NCBI RefSeq assembly: GCF_006704265.1
Contig: NZ_VIKA01000008.1
Location: forward strand, 1 to 49,023
Reading direction: 5' to 3'
Length of the DNA stretch: 49,023 nucleotides
Origin: Elioraea sp. Yellowstone
GTDB taxonomy: Bacteria; Pseudomonadota; Alphaproteobacteria; Acetobacterales; Acetobacteraceae
The notes beneath the pieces are model-generated. The model ran no database searches, was not told the DNA's origin, and worked only from the letters and a program-made list of their open reading frames with translations. Shown in pieces: positions 1 to 7,754 of this stretch (position 1 is its first letter; the number at the start of each line of letters is the position of its first letter). The position numbers were made by a program, and so were the translations under genes.

Positions 1-352
1 GCCGTGCGGCGCGCGCGGGGGCGGCCTCCTCCAGCGCCTTCAGCGCCGCCCGCCGCGCCGCCGCGAGCAGGTCGAGGCGCCGTTCCGCCGGGGCGAGCGC
101 GGATTCCAGTTCGGCCGCCGCCGCAGTGAAGGCCGCGTCGCCTTCGGCGGTGGCCAGGAAGGCAAGCAGTCGTTCACCGAAGCCCGCTGCGGCCTCTTCC
201 AGCAACGGCCAAGCAGCAGGAGCGCGGGCGTGGAGCGCGCGGGCCAGTCTGCGCCGGACTTCCTCGCCGCGTCCGCCCAGGCCCAGCAGCGTCAGCAGTC
301 CTGCCGCGGTGAGCCCGACGGGCGGCGGACAATGCGCGTCGGCGGCTGCCAT
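1..352 (-). CDS. Unrecognised Ala/Leu/Arg-rich protein, partial at the left edge
   Basis: An open frame starts with ATG at 352 and runs off the left edge, giving at least 117 residues without a stop. The visible part begins MAAADAHCPPPVGLTAAG and continues as an alanine-, leucine- and arginine-rich, probably helical sequence with heptad-like stretches near EEAAAGFGERLLAFLATA. I recognise no family and see no signal peptide or catalytic motif. It lies upstream of the WbpE-like aminotransferase on the same strand, reading away from it after a 50-base gap, so the two could be cotranscribed. Function is unknown, and the missing C-terminus prevents a better call. Confidence 0.5.
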   Translation of the reverse strand, partial: MAAADAHCPPPVGLTAAGLLTLLGLGGRGEEVRRRLARALHARAPAAWPLLEEAAAGFGERLLAFLATAEGDAAFTAAAAELESALAPAERRLDLLAAARRAALKALEEAAPARAAR

Positions 353-402
353 GCCTTAGCATGGCATGGCAGGGCCAATCCGTTCCACTCCCGTGGCGTC
401 CG

Positions 403-1554
403 TCATGCCCCGAGCGCGCGCCTCGTCGCCGCGATGATCCGGTCCTGCGTCGCCTCCTCCAGGTAGGGATGGAACGGCAGGCTGAACACCTCGGCCGCGA
501 GCCGTTCGCTCACCGGCAGGCCGTTGCCCGCCACCGGATGGTGCGCATAGGCCGTCTGGCGATGCAGCGGCTTCGGGTAGTAGATCGCCGTCGGGATGCC
601 CTCGGCCTTCAGCGCGGCGAGCACGCGGGCGCGGTCGTGGCCCGGGATGCGCAGCGTGTACTGGGCCCAGACCGAGGTATTGCCCGGCGCGAGACGCGGC
701 ACGATCGCGACATCCGCCAGGGCGGCATTGTACCGGTCGGCGATCCGCTGCCGCGCCGCGCATTCGGACTCGAACACGGCGAGCTTCTGCAGCAGCACCG
801 CCGCCTGAACCGTGTCGAGCCGCCCGTTCATGCCGACGCGGACGTTCTCGTACTTGTCGTCCTTGCTCTGGCCGTGCACGCGCAGGGAGAGCAGCAGCTC
901 CAGCGTCTCGCGATCATGGCAGAACACGGCGCCGCCATCGCCGTAGCAGCCGAGCGGCTTGGCGGGGAAGAAGCTGGTCGCGGCCATGTCGCCGGTGGCG
1001 GCAACATGGGTGCCGTTCCAGGTCGCGCCGAAGGACTGCGCGGCATCCACCAGCACCTTCAGCCCGTGGCGGCGCGCGATCGGCAGCAGCCGGGCGTAGT
1101 CGGCCGGCTGGCCGAACAGATCGACCGGGATCATGGCGCGCGGGACGAGGCCGAGCCGCTTCGCCGTCTCGATCCCGGCTTCCAGGCTCGCCGGGTCCAT
1201 GTTGAACGTGTCCTCGCGCACATCGACGAACACCGGGGTCGCGCCGAACCAGACCACCACCTCGGCGGTGGCGGCAAAGGTGAAGGCCGGCACGAGCACG
1301 GCATCGCCCGGCCGGATGTCCCACGCCATCAGCGCCAGCGCCAGCGCATCCGTGCCGTTGGCGCAGGAGAGCGCGAAAGGCACCGAGGCGTAGCGGGCGA
1401 GCGCGGTCTCGAGCTCGGCGACCTCGGGCCCGAGGATGTACCTGCCCGAACGGACCACCTTCAGCACCGCCTCCTCCATCGCCGGACCGATGGCGCGCCG
1501 CTGGGCGTCGAGGTCGATGAAGGCGATCGGGGCAGGCGGGGGGGCTTCCGGCAT
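403..1554 (-). CDS. DegT/DnrJ/EryC1/StrS aminotransferase, WbpE-like
   Basis: PLP-dependent aminotransferase of 383 residues, full length for the family, expected to transfer an amino group to a keto-sugar nucleotide for surface polysaccharide synthesis. The N-terminus has IAFIDLDAQRRAIGPAM and GRYILGPEVAELE. The cofactor region has SCANGTDALALAL and VDAAQSFGA. The Schiff-base lysine lies in SFFPAKPLGCYGDGGA. The later segments RLDTVQAAVLLQKL and SLPFHPYL are typical of the subgroup that includes WbpE, the UDP-3-keto-GlcNAcA aminotransferase. The exact sugar cannot be read from sequence. I chose ATG 1554 because it directly precedes the conserved start. No other polysaccharide gene adjoins it, although a ManC-type enzyme lies at 16345. 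Confidence 0.9.
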   Translation of the reverse strand: MPEAPPPAPIAFIDLDAQRRAIGPAMEEAVLKVVRSGRYILGPEVAELETALARYASVPFALSCANGTDALALALMAWDIRPGDAVLVPAFTFAATAEVVVWFGATPVFVDVREDTFNMDPASLEAGIETAKRLGLVPRAMIPVDLFGQPADYARLLPIARRHGLKVLVDAAQSFGATWNGTHVAATGDMAATSFFPAKPLGCYGDGGAVFCHDRETLELLLSLRVHGQSKDDKYENVRVGMNGRLDTVQAAVLLQKLAVFESECAARQRIADRYNAALADVAIVPRLAPGNTSVWAQYTLRIPGHDRARVLAALKAEGIPTAIYYPKPLHRQTAYAHHPVAGNGLPVSERLAAEVFSLPFHPYLEEATQDRIIAATRRALGA

Positions 1555-1746
1555 CGGGGTTCTCCAGGCGCGGCATGCGGGGGCCGGCCCGGCGCGTGCC
1601 GGACCGTCCGGTGCCCCTATACCTCCGGCGGAGGGCGGAAACGAGGCGGGGCCGGTCGTGGCTGCCCGTGGTGCGGCGGCGCGGCGGGCTGGCGCGGCCG
1701 GCGTGGTCGCGCCAGTCTCTCCGCCGGACCGGTCCTGGAGCCCGCG

Positions 1747-2745
1747 ATGCTGCCCGTCTTCCTCGCCCACACCGACGCGATGTTCCGCAACTACTACGGT
1801 ACGGCGGCGCTTGCCGCTCTTTCGCGGGTCGCCGAGGTGCGGCGCAACACCACCGGCCGGCACCTCGCCGGCAGGGAACTGGCCGAGGCCGCCCGGGGCT
1901 GCGCGGTGATCGTCTCCGACCGCATGACGCCGGGCGAGGCCGGGACCTTCGCCCACGCGCCCGACCTGGTCGCGTTCCTGCGCTGCGCGGTCGACATCCG
2001 CACGATCGACGTGCCGGCGGCCTCGACGCACGGCGTGCTGGTGACGCGCGCCACGCCGGGCTTCGCCGATGCGGTGGCCGAGCTCGGCATCGGCATGATG
2101 GTCGATCTCGCGCGCGGGATCGGCCGGGCGACCGCGCACTATCACCGCGGCGAGATGCCCGAGCCGCGGATGGGCCGGCAGCTTGCCGGCGCGACGCTCG
2201 GCATCCTCGGCTACGGGGTGATCGGACGGCGGCTCGCCGCCATCGCCAAGGCGCTCGGCATGACGGTGCTGGTCGCCGATCCGCATGTCACACCGGAGGA
2301 TCCGGAGATCGGCCACGCGCCCCTGCACGAGGTGCTGGCGGCGTCGGATTTCGTCGTCTGCCTGGCGGTCGCGACCGAGGAGACCGAGAACCTGCTCGAC
2401 GCGGCGGCCTTCGCGGCGATGAAGCCGGGCGCGCTGTTCGTGAACCTCGCGCGCGGCAACCTGGTGGACGAGGCGGCGCTGCGTCATGCGCTCGACCACG
2501 GACCGCTCGCAGGCGCGGCGCTGGATGTCGGCCGCGCGCCGGACCAGATGCCCACACCGTCGCTCGCCGCGCATCCCAAGGTGATCGCGACCCCGCATAT
2601 CGGCGGGCTGACGCCGCAGGCGATCGCGCACCAGGCCTTCGACACGGTGCGCCAAGTGGAGGCGCTGGCGGCGGGGCGGCTGCCGCCGGGCGCCGTGAAC
2701 GCCGCGCATGCGTACCGGCTGGGCCGGCTCGGCATCGCGCTATGA
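1747..2745 (+). CDS. D-2-hydroxyacid dehydrogenase family protein with an atypical active site
   Basis: NAD(P)-dependent 2-hydroxyacid dehydrogenase fold of 332 residues. The Rossmann motif is GILGYGVIGRRLA, preceded by the usual AELGIGMMVDLARG helix. The substrate-binding Arg is in NLARGNLVDEAAL and the catalytic His in TPHIGGLTP. The catalytic Glu normally found in DVFxxEP is absent, because the segment reads ALDVGRAPDQMP. It may therefore use another acid residue or have changed chemistry. ATG 1747 opens a leader-less domain start (MLPVFLAHTD). Its stop overlaps the methyltransferase start (ATGA), so translation is probably coupled. Substrate unknown. Confidence 0.82.
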   Translation: MLPVFLAHTDAMFRNYYGTAALAALSRVAEVRRNTTGRHLAGRELAEAARGCAVIVSDRMTPGEAGTFAHAPDLVAFLRCAVDIRTIDVPAASTHGVLVTRATPGFADAVAELGIGMMVDLARGIGRATAHYHRGEMPEPRMGRQLAGATLGILGYGVIGRRLAAIAKALGMTVLVADPHVTPEDPEIGHAPLHEVLAASDFVVCLAVATEETENLLDAAAFAAMKPGALFVNLARGNLVDEAALRHALDHGPLAGAALDVGRAPDQMPTPSLAAHPKVIATPHIGGLTPQAIAHQAFDTVRQVEALAAGRLPPGAVNAAHAYRLGRLGIAL

Positions 2746-3431
2746 GCGCGGTGCCGGAAGGCACGACGATGTACCGCCGGGCCGATCCGGCGGCGAACCG
2801 TGCCGAGTGGCACCGCTACTACTCGCCCAAGCGCAGCCCGCACCAGCACGCGCAGCTCGAGCTGCTCGGCCGCACCGAGGCACGGCGCGTTCTCGAGATC
2901 GGGCCCTATCTCGGCTACGTCACCGCGCTGCTCGACAACGCCGGCTACGCCGTTGAGACGCTCGATCTCGGCCCCCGCCAATTCGCCCGCCCCGAGGTGC
3001 CGCACCACGCCTGCGACCTGACCGCGCTCGATCCGGCGCGCTTCGCCGGTTTCGACGCAGTGCTCTGCTGCGAGACGCTCGAACACCTGCCATTCGCGGC
3101 CGCGCGCGACGTGCTCAGGCGGCTGCACGCGACGGGTGCGGCGCACCTCGTGGTCTCGGTGCCGTGGTCGGGGCTGCATCTCTGGCTCGCGGTGCAGGTG
3201 GCACCCGGATGGCTGCGCAGCGCGCTGCATCTGAAATGGCCGCGGCGTTTCTCCCGCTTCGTGCCGGAAGCCGATCCGCTCGGCCACAAATGGGAGGTCG
3301 GCTATCGCGGCACGTCGCTCGCGGCGTGGGAGGGAGCGCTGGCCGCCGCCGGCTGGCGCGTGCGCGAGCGCGTGTTCACCACGCCGACGCGCAGCATCAT
3401 GCATCTGTGCGACCGGGCGGAGGTGCGGTGA
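2742..3431 (+). CDS. Class I SAM-dependent methyltransferase
   Basis: A 229-residue protein with the Rossmann-like methyltransferase core. Motif I is VLEIGPYLGYVTALLD, followed by an acidic strand end at VETLDLGP. The post-motif segment is FDAVLCCETLEHLPF, the 'ETLEHL' pattern of the Methyltransf_11/23 group. The C-terminal third (HKWEVGYRG, FTTPTRSIMHLC) probably binds the acceptor. It overlaps the dehydrogenase upstream by four bases and the SirB1-like gene downstream (GTGA), so the three are likely one transcript. The acceptor substrate is unknown; small metabolites and lipids are possible. Confidence 0.85.
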   Translation: MSAVPEGTTMYRRADPAANRAEWHRYYSPKRSPHQHAQLELLGRTEARRVLEIGPYLGYVTALLDNAGYAVETLDLGPRQFARPEVPHHACDLTALDPARFAGFDAVLCCETLEHLPFAAARDVLRRLHATGAAHLVVSVPWSGLHLWLAVQVAPGWLRSALHLKWPRRFSRFVPEADPLGHKWEVGYRGTSLAAWEGALAAAGWRVRERVFTTPTRSIMHLCDRAEVR

Positions 3432-4249
3432 CGCCCGAGGCGGCGCGCGCGGCCCTCGATCGTCTCGGCGCGGCCGGCCGGGAGCCCCCCGATCTCGCCG
3501 AGGCGGCACTGCTGTTCGCTGCGATCGATGCGCCCGGCACAGACCTCGCGCCGGCGCGTGCGCATCTCGCCGCGCTGGCCGCGGCGGCGGCCGAACTGCG
3601 CGACATCGCGCCCGCCGCACGCGCCGGCGCACTCGCCGCACTGCTCGCCGGCCGGCACGGCTATGCGGGCGATGCCGAGACCTACGACGATCTCGCCAAC
3701 GCCAACCTCATCCGGGTGATCGAGCGTCGGCGCGGCCTGCCGGTGGCACTCGGCATCCTCTGGATCCATGCCGCGCGCGCGGCCGGCTGGCCCGCCTGGG
3801 GCATCGACTTCCCGGCACATTTCCTGGTCGGCATCGCGGGCGAGGGCCGGGCGGTGTCGGTCGATCCCTTCGCGCGCGGCCATGCGCCGTCGCCCGCCGA
3901 GCTCAGCGCGCTGATCGAACGCATCACCGGACGGACGGTCGAGCTCCAGCCCGGCCTGTTCCGCCGCATGCGCGACCGCGAGGTGCTGCTCCGGCTGCAG
4001 AACAACATCAAGGTTCGGCGGCTGAAGGCCGGTGACCTCGCCGGCGCGCTCGCCTGCATCGAGGACATGCTGCGCCTCGTCCCCGATGCGTCCGCGCTGT
4101 GGCACGAGGCGGGTCTTGCGAACCGGCGGCTCGGCCGCCATCGGGCGGCGATCGCGTGCCTGGAACGGTTCCTCTCCCTGGCACCCGGCGGCGAGGCCGA
4201 GGCGGAGGTTCGCGCCGCCATCGCCGAGAGCCGCGCGCGGCTGAACTGA
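3428..4249 (+). CDS. SirB1-family protein (transglutaminase-like domain plus TPR)
   Basis: A 273-residue protein starting at GTG 3428, overlapping the methyltransferase stop. The middle matches the SirB1 transglutaminase-like domain: YDDLANANLIRVIERRRG, LPVALGILWIHAARAAGW and GIDFPAHFLVGI. The normally catalytic Cys of transglutaminases is not evident, as is common in SirB1 proteins. The C-terminal part, about residues 195-270, looks like a TPR repeat pair (ALACIEDMLRLVPDASALWH, AAIACLERFLSLAPG). The cellular role of this family is unclear, and the older link to invasion regulation in Salmonella rests on name only. It converges with the small lipoprotein gene, with ten bases between stops. 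Confidence 0.85.
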   Translation: MTPEAARAALDRLGAAGREPPDLAEAALLFAAIDAPGTDLAPARAHLAALAAAAAELRDIAPAARAGALAALLAGRHGYAGDAETYDDLANANLIRVIERRRGLPVALGILWIHAARAAGWPAWGIDFPAHFLVGIAGEGRAVSVDPFARGHAPSPAELSALIERITGRTVELQPGLFRRMRDREVLLRLQNNIKVRRLKAGDLAGALACIEDMLRLVPDASALWHEAGLANRRLGRHRAAIACLERFLSLAPGGEAEAEVRAAIAESRARLN

Positions 4250-4258
4250 CGCCGCGGC

Positions 4259-4603
4259 TCAGCGCCTCCGCGCGATCCGGGTGCGGCTTTCCGCCACGAG
4301 GGCGACGCGCTCGCCGACGGCGAGACCGTCGCTGTCCGGCTGAACGACGACGATCATGGCGCCGGTGTCCTCGCGCACGACGAACTCGGCGGCGCGCGCG
4401 GCGCCGATCCGTCGGATGGCGACGATCGTGCCGAGACGCGCGGGCGCAGGCTCGGACGCCCGGACCATCGGCTCCGGCGTCGGCGGTGGTGGCGACGCCG
4501 GGGCGCAGCCGGCAGCGCAGGCGAGCAGAGCGGCGGGCAGTGCGGCGCGCAGGACAGCCTCCACGAACGACTCGCGATGCTGTTGCCAGGATGCCACGCC
4601 CAT
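4259..4603 (-). CDS. Small putative lipoprotein
   Basis: A 114-residue product from ATG 4603, or 101 residues from GTG 4564, which would leave a more typical short signal peptide. The N-terminus carries a hydrophobic stretch ending in LLACAAGC, a plausible lipobox with the lipidated Cys in AAGC, followed by a proline-rich linker (SPPPPTPEP). The rest is one small beta-rich domain with LGTIVAIRRIG and FVVREDTGAMIVVVQ. This resembles the C-terminal domain of SlyB/Pcp-type outer-membrane lipoproteins, but without a glycine zipper. It is divergent from the lytic transglycosylase gene across about 150 bases, which suggests an envelope role. The start choice is uncertain. Confidence 0.6.
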   Translation of the reverse strand: MGVASWQQHRESFVEAVLRAALPAALLACAAGCAPASPPPPTPEPMVRASEPAPARLGTIVAIRRIGAARAAEFVVREDTGAMIVVVQPDSDGLAVGERVALVAESRTRIARRR

Positions 4604-4756
4604 CGCTCGTCTGCGAAGCCGCGCCAGTCCGACTCGGCGCGCGCCGTCTTCCCGCGAGACGCGACTCCGGAGCACGTCCGTAAGGTCCCGACACATGGAT
4701 GTTGTCGTCGTGTCGCAACGCACGGATCGCGGCACCGCTCCGGAGGACCCGCCCTC

Positions 4757-5824
4757 ATGGCCATTCCGTCCCCGCGCAGGATCGCACGGATGACGCTGCC
4801 GCTGCGCGGGGCCGGAGCGATCGTCGTGGTGATGAGCGGCGCCGGCTGCGCGGTCGATCGGGCGGAGATCGCGAAGGCGGGGCATGTGCCCGTGATCGCC
4901 GACTATGCCGCGCCTGCCGACATCGCGGACGATCCCTGGGCGCCCTACATCGCCGAGGCCGCATCCCGCTTCGACGTCCCGGAGACGTGGATCCGCGAAG
5001 TGATGCAGCGCGAGAGCGGCGGCCGACACAGGGCGGTCTCGCGAGCCGGCGCGATCGGTCTGATGCAGCTCATGCCGGGTACATGGCGGGAACTGCGCGG
5101 CCGCTACCGGCTCGGCAGCGATCCGTTCTTGCCGCGCGACAACATCCTGGCGGGTACGGCCTATATCCGCGAGATGTACGACCGGTTCGGCGCGCCCGGT
5201 TTCCTCGCCGCCTACAACGCGGGCCCTGGCGCCTTCGCTCGTGCGCTGGCCGGCAGGCACAGGCTGCCGCCCGAGACGCAGCGTTTCGTCGCCGCGATCG
5301 CACCGCGGATCGAGGGGATCGCGCCCGCGAGCGGGGCCGTGCCCACGGCCCATGCGGCGCTGCAGGGAGCGATCGCCGGATCGCCCCGTCCGGCACGTCC
5401 CGTCCTGTCGGCGGACCAGACGCGCCCCGCCCCGCCTCCGCCGGCCGCCGAGACGTTCGCAGGCGGGTTCCGGCTCGTCTCGGCGGCGCGCGCCGCGACG
5501 CTCTCCGTCTCGCTTGCCGCGGCGCCTCCTGCCGAGGCTGCGGACCCCGCGCCAGCCGTGTCCCCGAGCGGCGGTTGGGCCATCCAGGTCGGCGCGTTCC
5601 GGACCCTGGAGCCGGCCCGCAGCGCGATCGAACAAGCGCGTGCCGCCGCGCCCGACCTTCTCGCCTCGGCCCGGCCCGCCACACCGAATGTCGAGACCGC
5701 GCATGGCCGATTCGTGCGCGCCCGCCTGACCGGGCTCTCGCCGGAAGCGGCGGTGGCAGCCTGCCGACGGGTCGTGCGGCAGGGACAGGCATGCTTCGCC
5801 GTCGCTCCGGCGGCGCGGAGCTGA
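4757..5824 (+). CDS. Lytic transglycosylase lipoprotein with SLT and SPOR domains (copy 1)
   Basis: A 355-residue predicted lipoprotein. GGAGGA at 4742-4747 precedes ATG 4757 at good spacing. The signal peptide ends at the lipobox MSGAGC. The SLT domain covers about residues 60-175: the catalytic Glu in EVMQRESGG, then AIGLMQLMPGTW and FLAAYNAGPGAF. A low-complexity Pro/Ala linker follows. A C-terminal SPOR-like domain (WAIQVGAFRTLEPARSAIEQ to ACFAVAP) should bind denuded septal peptidoglycan. Expected to cleave glycan strands in the periplasm near the division site. It has a close tandem paralogue at 6045. Confidence 0.9.
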   Translation: MAIPSPRRIARMTLPLRGAGAIVVVMSGAGCAVDRAEIAKAGHVPVIADYAAPADIADDPWAPYIAEAASRFDVPETWIREVMQRESGGRHRAVSRAGAIGLMQLMPGTWRELRGRYRLGSDPFLPRDNILAGTAYIREMYDRFGAPGFLAAYNAGPGAFARALAGRHRLPPETQRFVAAIAPRIEGIAPASGAVPTAHAALQGAIAGSPRPARPVLSADQTRPAPPPPAAETFAGGFRLVSAARAATLSVSLAAAPPAEAADPAPAVSPSGGWAIQVGAFRTLEPARSAIEQARAAAPDLLASARPATPNVETAHGRFVRARLTGLSPEAAVAACRRVVRQGQACFAVAPAARS

Positions 5825-6044
5825 CACGCGGCCCCGCCGGTCCGCCGAACGCGGCGGATATCGGGTGTTGCAGCCGTGCCACGGTGAAGCCGTGCCGATG
5901 CCCTCCGACGCCCGAGTCGCATCATTCCGATTGCCGGTCCGGATGCGATTCTTTAATGGGTTAGCGCTGGACACTGAGTCATGAGCTGAACACCAAGCCG
6001 CAGCCCATGGTGTTCTTGTGCTGTTCTGGGGATGCTGACGCCCG
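5825..6044. promoter_or_regulatory. Intergenic spacer with a hairpin and an 8-bp dyad between the paralogous transglycosylase genes
   Basis: No gene is seen here. A 6-bp stem (TCCGCC at 5841-5846 with GGCGGA at 5853-5858, six-base loop) follows the first gene by 16 bases. It lacks a T-run, so it is at best a weak terminator. A perfect dyad GAACACCA (5988-5995) / TGGTGTTC (6008-6015), with a 12-base spacer, lies 30 bases before the start of the second gene. It sits in a visibly less GC-rich patch that includes ATTCTTTAATGGGTTAG. It could be an operator or part of a promoter for copy 2. Confidence 0.4.
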
Positions 6045-7199
6045 ATGACCGCGCCGAACCTGTCCTGGACCGCTCGGATGCGCACCGGACTGCGCGGGAT
6101 GGCCCTGCTCGCCCTGGCCCTGCTGGCGGCGGCCTGCGCCGGAGACCGCGCCGGCATGCGGCATTCCGCCGGCTATGTCGCCAGCGGCGACTATGCCCCG
6201 CCCGGGCCGCCGCATGACCCCTGGGGGCCGTACATCGCCGAGGCGGCCGCGCGGCACGACGTTCCGGAGGTCTGGATCCGCGAGGTGATGCGGGTGGAGA
6301 GCGCGGGCCGGCCGGACGCGGTCTCGAGCGCCGGTGCGATGGGGCTGATGCAGCTCATGCCGGCGACCTGGGAGGAGCTCAGGCTACGTTATCAGCTTGG
6401 CCCCGATCCGTTCCATCCCCGCGACAACATCCTGGCCGGCACCGCCTATCTGCGCGAGATGTACGACCGGTTCGGGGCGCCAGGCTTCCTGGCCGCCTAC
6501 AACGCGGGACCCGGCACCTTCGAGCGCTATCTGGCGCGCCAGCGCAGCCTGCCGGACGAGACGCGGCGCTACGTCGCGACGATCGCGCCGCGGATCGCGC
6601 ATGTCGGGCCCGTGAACCGCGCCGCGCCCGAGGTCTATGCGGCGGCTGCCGTGCCGACGGAGATCCCGCCCGGCCTGCGTCGCGTCGGCCGCGCGGCGCC
6701 GGCGCAGCTTGCCTACCGCGCGCCTCCATCGCCGCCGATGCACGTGCAGCCGGCCACGACCGTGGCAGCCAGGACGGTCCCGACGCCGCCGCCGGTCACC
6801 GCGCCGGTGCGCGAGCCGGTGATCGTGCGTGCGGCGTTGCCGCCGGCTCCGCCTGCGCCGCCTGCCCCGTCGGGGCGGTTCCAGCTGATCTCCTCGGCGC
6901 ATGCCGCGCCGGCGCTGGCGGCGCCGCGACCGGCGCAGATCGACGGAGCGTGGGCGATCCAGGTCGGCGCATTCCAGGGCCATGGCCCGGCGCGCAACGC
7001 GATCGAGCAGGCGCGCCGCGCGGCACCGGAGCTCCTGGCTTCGGCCGCGCCCGCGGTGTCGCGGGTGCGCACGGACGAGGGCGAACTCGTCCGCGCCCGT
7101 CTGGTCGGGCTGTCGGCTGCAGCCGCCGTCGCCGCCTGTCAGCAGGTCGAACGGCGCGGGCTGCGCTGCATCGCAGTGGCGCCGGACGCTCAGGGCTGA
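6045..7199 (+). CDS. Lytic transglycosylase lipoprotein with SLT and SPOR domains (copy 2)
   Basis: A 384-residue paralogue of the upstream gene with the same architecture. The signal peptide ends in LLAAAC. In the SLT domain the catalytic Glu lies in EVMRVESAG, with AMGLMQLMPATW and FLAAYNAGPGTF. A proline-rich linker is longer than in copy 1. The C-terminal SPOR-like domain is WAIQVGAFQGHGPARNAIEQ to RCIAVAP. The segments PRDNILAGTAY and REMYDRFGAPGFLAAYNAGP are identical or nearly so in both copies, showing a tandem duplication. Divergence is greatest in the linker. Expected to act on septal murein. Confidence 0.9.
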   Translation: MTAPNLSWTARMRTGLRGMALLALALLAAACAGDRAGMRHSAGYVASGDYAPPGPPHDPWGPYIAEAAARHDVPEVWIREVMRVESAGRPDAVSSAGAMGLMQLMPATWEELRLRYQLGPDPFHPRDNILAGTAYLREMYDRFGAPGFLAAYNAGPGTFERYLARQRSLPDETRRYVATIAPRIAHVGPVNRAAPEVYAAAAVPTEIPPGLRRVGRAAPAQLAYRAPPSPPMHVQPATTVAARTVPTPPPVTAPVREPVIVRAALPPAPPAPPAPSGRFQLISSAHAAPALAAPRPAQIDGAWAIQVGAFQGHGPARNAIEQARRAAPELLASAAPAVSRVRTDEGELVRARLVGLSAAAAVAACQQVERRGLRCIAVAPDAQG

Positions 7200-7263
7200 G
7201 GTTGCCGAGCCCGCATGGCCAAGCCATCCTCTTGCGGCACTGCCGGAGAGGGAGGATCGATCC

Positions 7264-7647
7264 ATGACCGAGGCGGGACCCGGACCTGAGGCGGCATTCC
7301 GTGCCTTTCTGAAGGAGGGGCGCTTCATGATCCAGCGCAGCGCCTCCACCGGGCGTCATGTCTTCTATCCGCGCGTGGCCTTGCCCGGCACGGGCGAGCG
7401 CGATCTCGAATGGGTGCCGGCAAGCGGCTTCGGCACGGTCTATGCGACCACGGTGGCACGTCAGCGCCCCAACCCGGACGGATCCTCGAACGACTACAAC
7501 ATCGCGATCGTGGAGCTCGACGAGGGGGTGCGGATGATGAGCCGTGTCGAGGGCCTGCCGCCCACCGAGGTGAAGATCGGCCAGCGCGTCAAGGCGCGCA
7601 TCGCCGAGGTGGACGGGGCGCCGGGCATCGTCTTCGATCCGGTCTAG
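7264..7647 (+). CDS. DUF35-type OB-fold protein lacking the zinc-ribbon cysteines
   Basis: A 127-residue protein, typical length for acyl-CoA-associated OB-fold (DUF35) partners of thiolases. A GGGAGG Shine-Dalgarno lies just before ATG 7264. The N-terminal helix FRAFLKEGRFMIQR and the OB-fold segment EWVPASGFGTVYATTV match the family. The usual rubredoxin-like zinc ribbon (CxxC...CPxC) is replaced by RSASTGRH and LPGTGERD, so all four metal ligands are missing. The next gene is a thiolase-like protein, the standard partner. The pair probably forms a complex that handles acyl-CoA substrates. Confidence 0.85.
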   Translation: MTEAGPGPEAAFRAFLKEGRFMIQRSASTGRHVFYPRVALPGTGERDLEWVPASGFGTVYATTVARQRPNPDGSSNDYNIAIVELDEGVRMMSRVEGLPPTEVKIGQRVKARIAEVDGAPGIVFDPV

Positions 7648-7667
7648 GGGGCCGGGGGGACATGGCA

Positions 7668-7691
7668 CCCCATCGCGCAGGCGCGGTGGGG
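7668..7691 (+). promoter_or_regulatory. Strong hairpin after the DUF35 gene
   Basis: CCCCATCGCG (7668-7677) pairs with CGCGGTGGGG (7682-7691) as a 10-bp stem with one G-T wobble and a 4-base loop. It begins 20 bases after the DUF35 stop. No T-run follows, so it is more likely an mRNA-processing or partial termination element than a classic terminator. Confidence 0.45.
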
Positions 7692-7717
7692 ACCTCGCCA
7701 GCGGCCCCCCGGCGGGT

Positions 7718-7740
7718 GCAGGGTGAAGCCCTGCGTTTCT
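7718..7740 (+). terminator. Hairpin with T-rich tail upstream of the thiolase-like gene
   Basis: GCAGGG (7718-7723) pairs with CCCTGC (7729-7734) over a 5-base loop and is followed by GTTTCTT. This resembles a short intrinsic terminator or attenuator inside the operon. It ends about 15 bases before ATG 7755, whose GAGGA ribosome-binding site lies immediately after the tail. Read-through versus termination here would set expression of the seven downstream genes. Confidence 0.4.
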
Positions 7741-7754
7741 TGAGGATTTCCGCC

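Noticed and set aside
1-352. A link between the left-edge gene and selenium metabolism
   Set aside because: No motif supports it, and selA is at the opposite end of the window.
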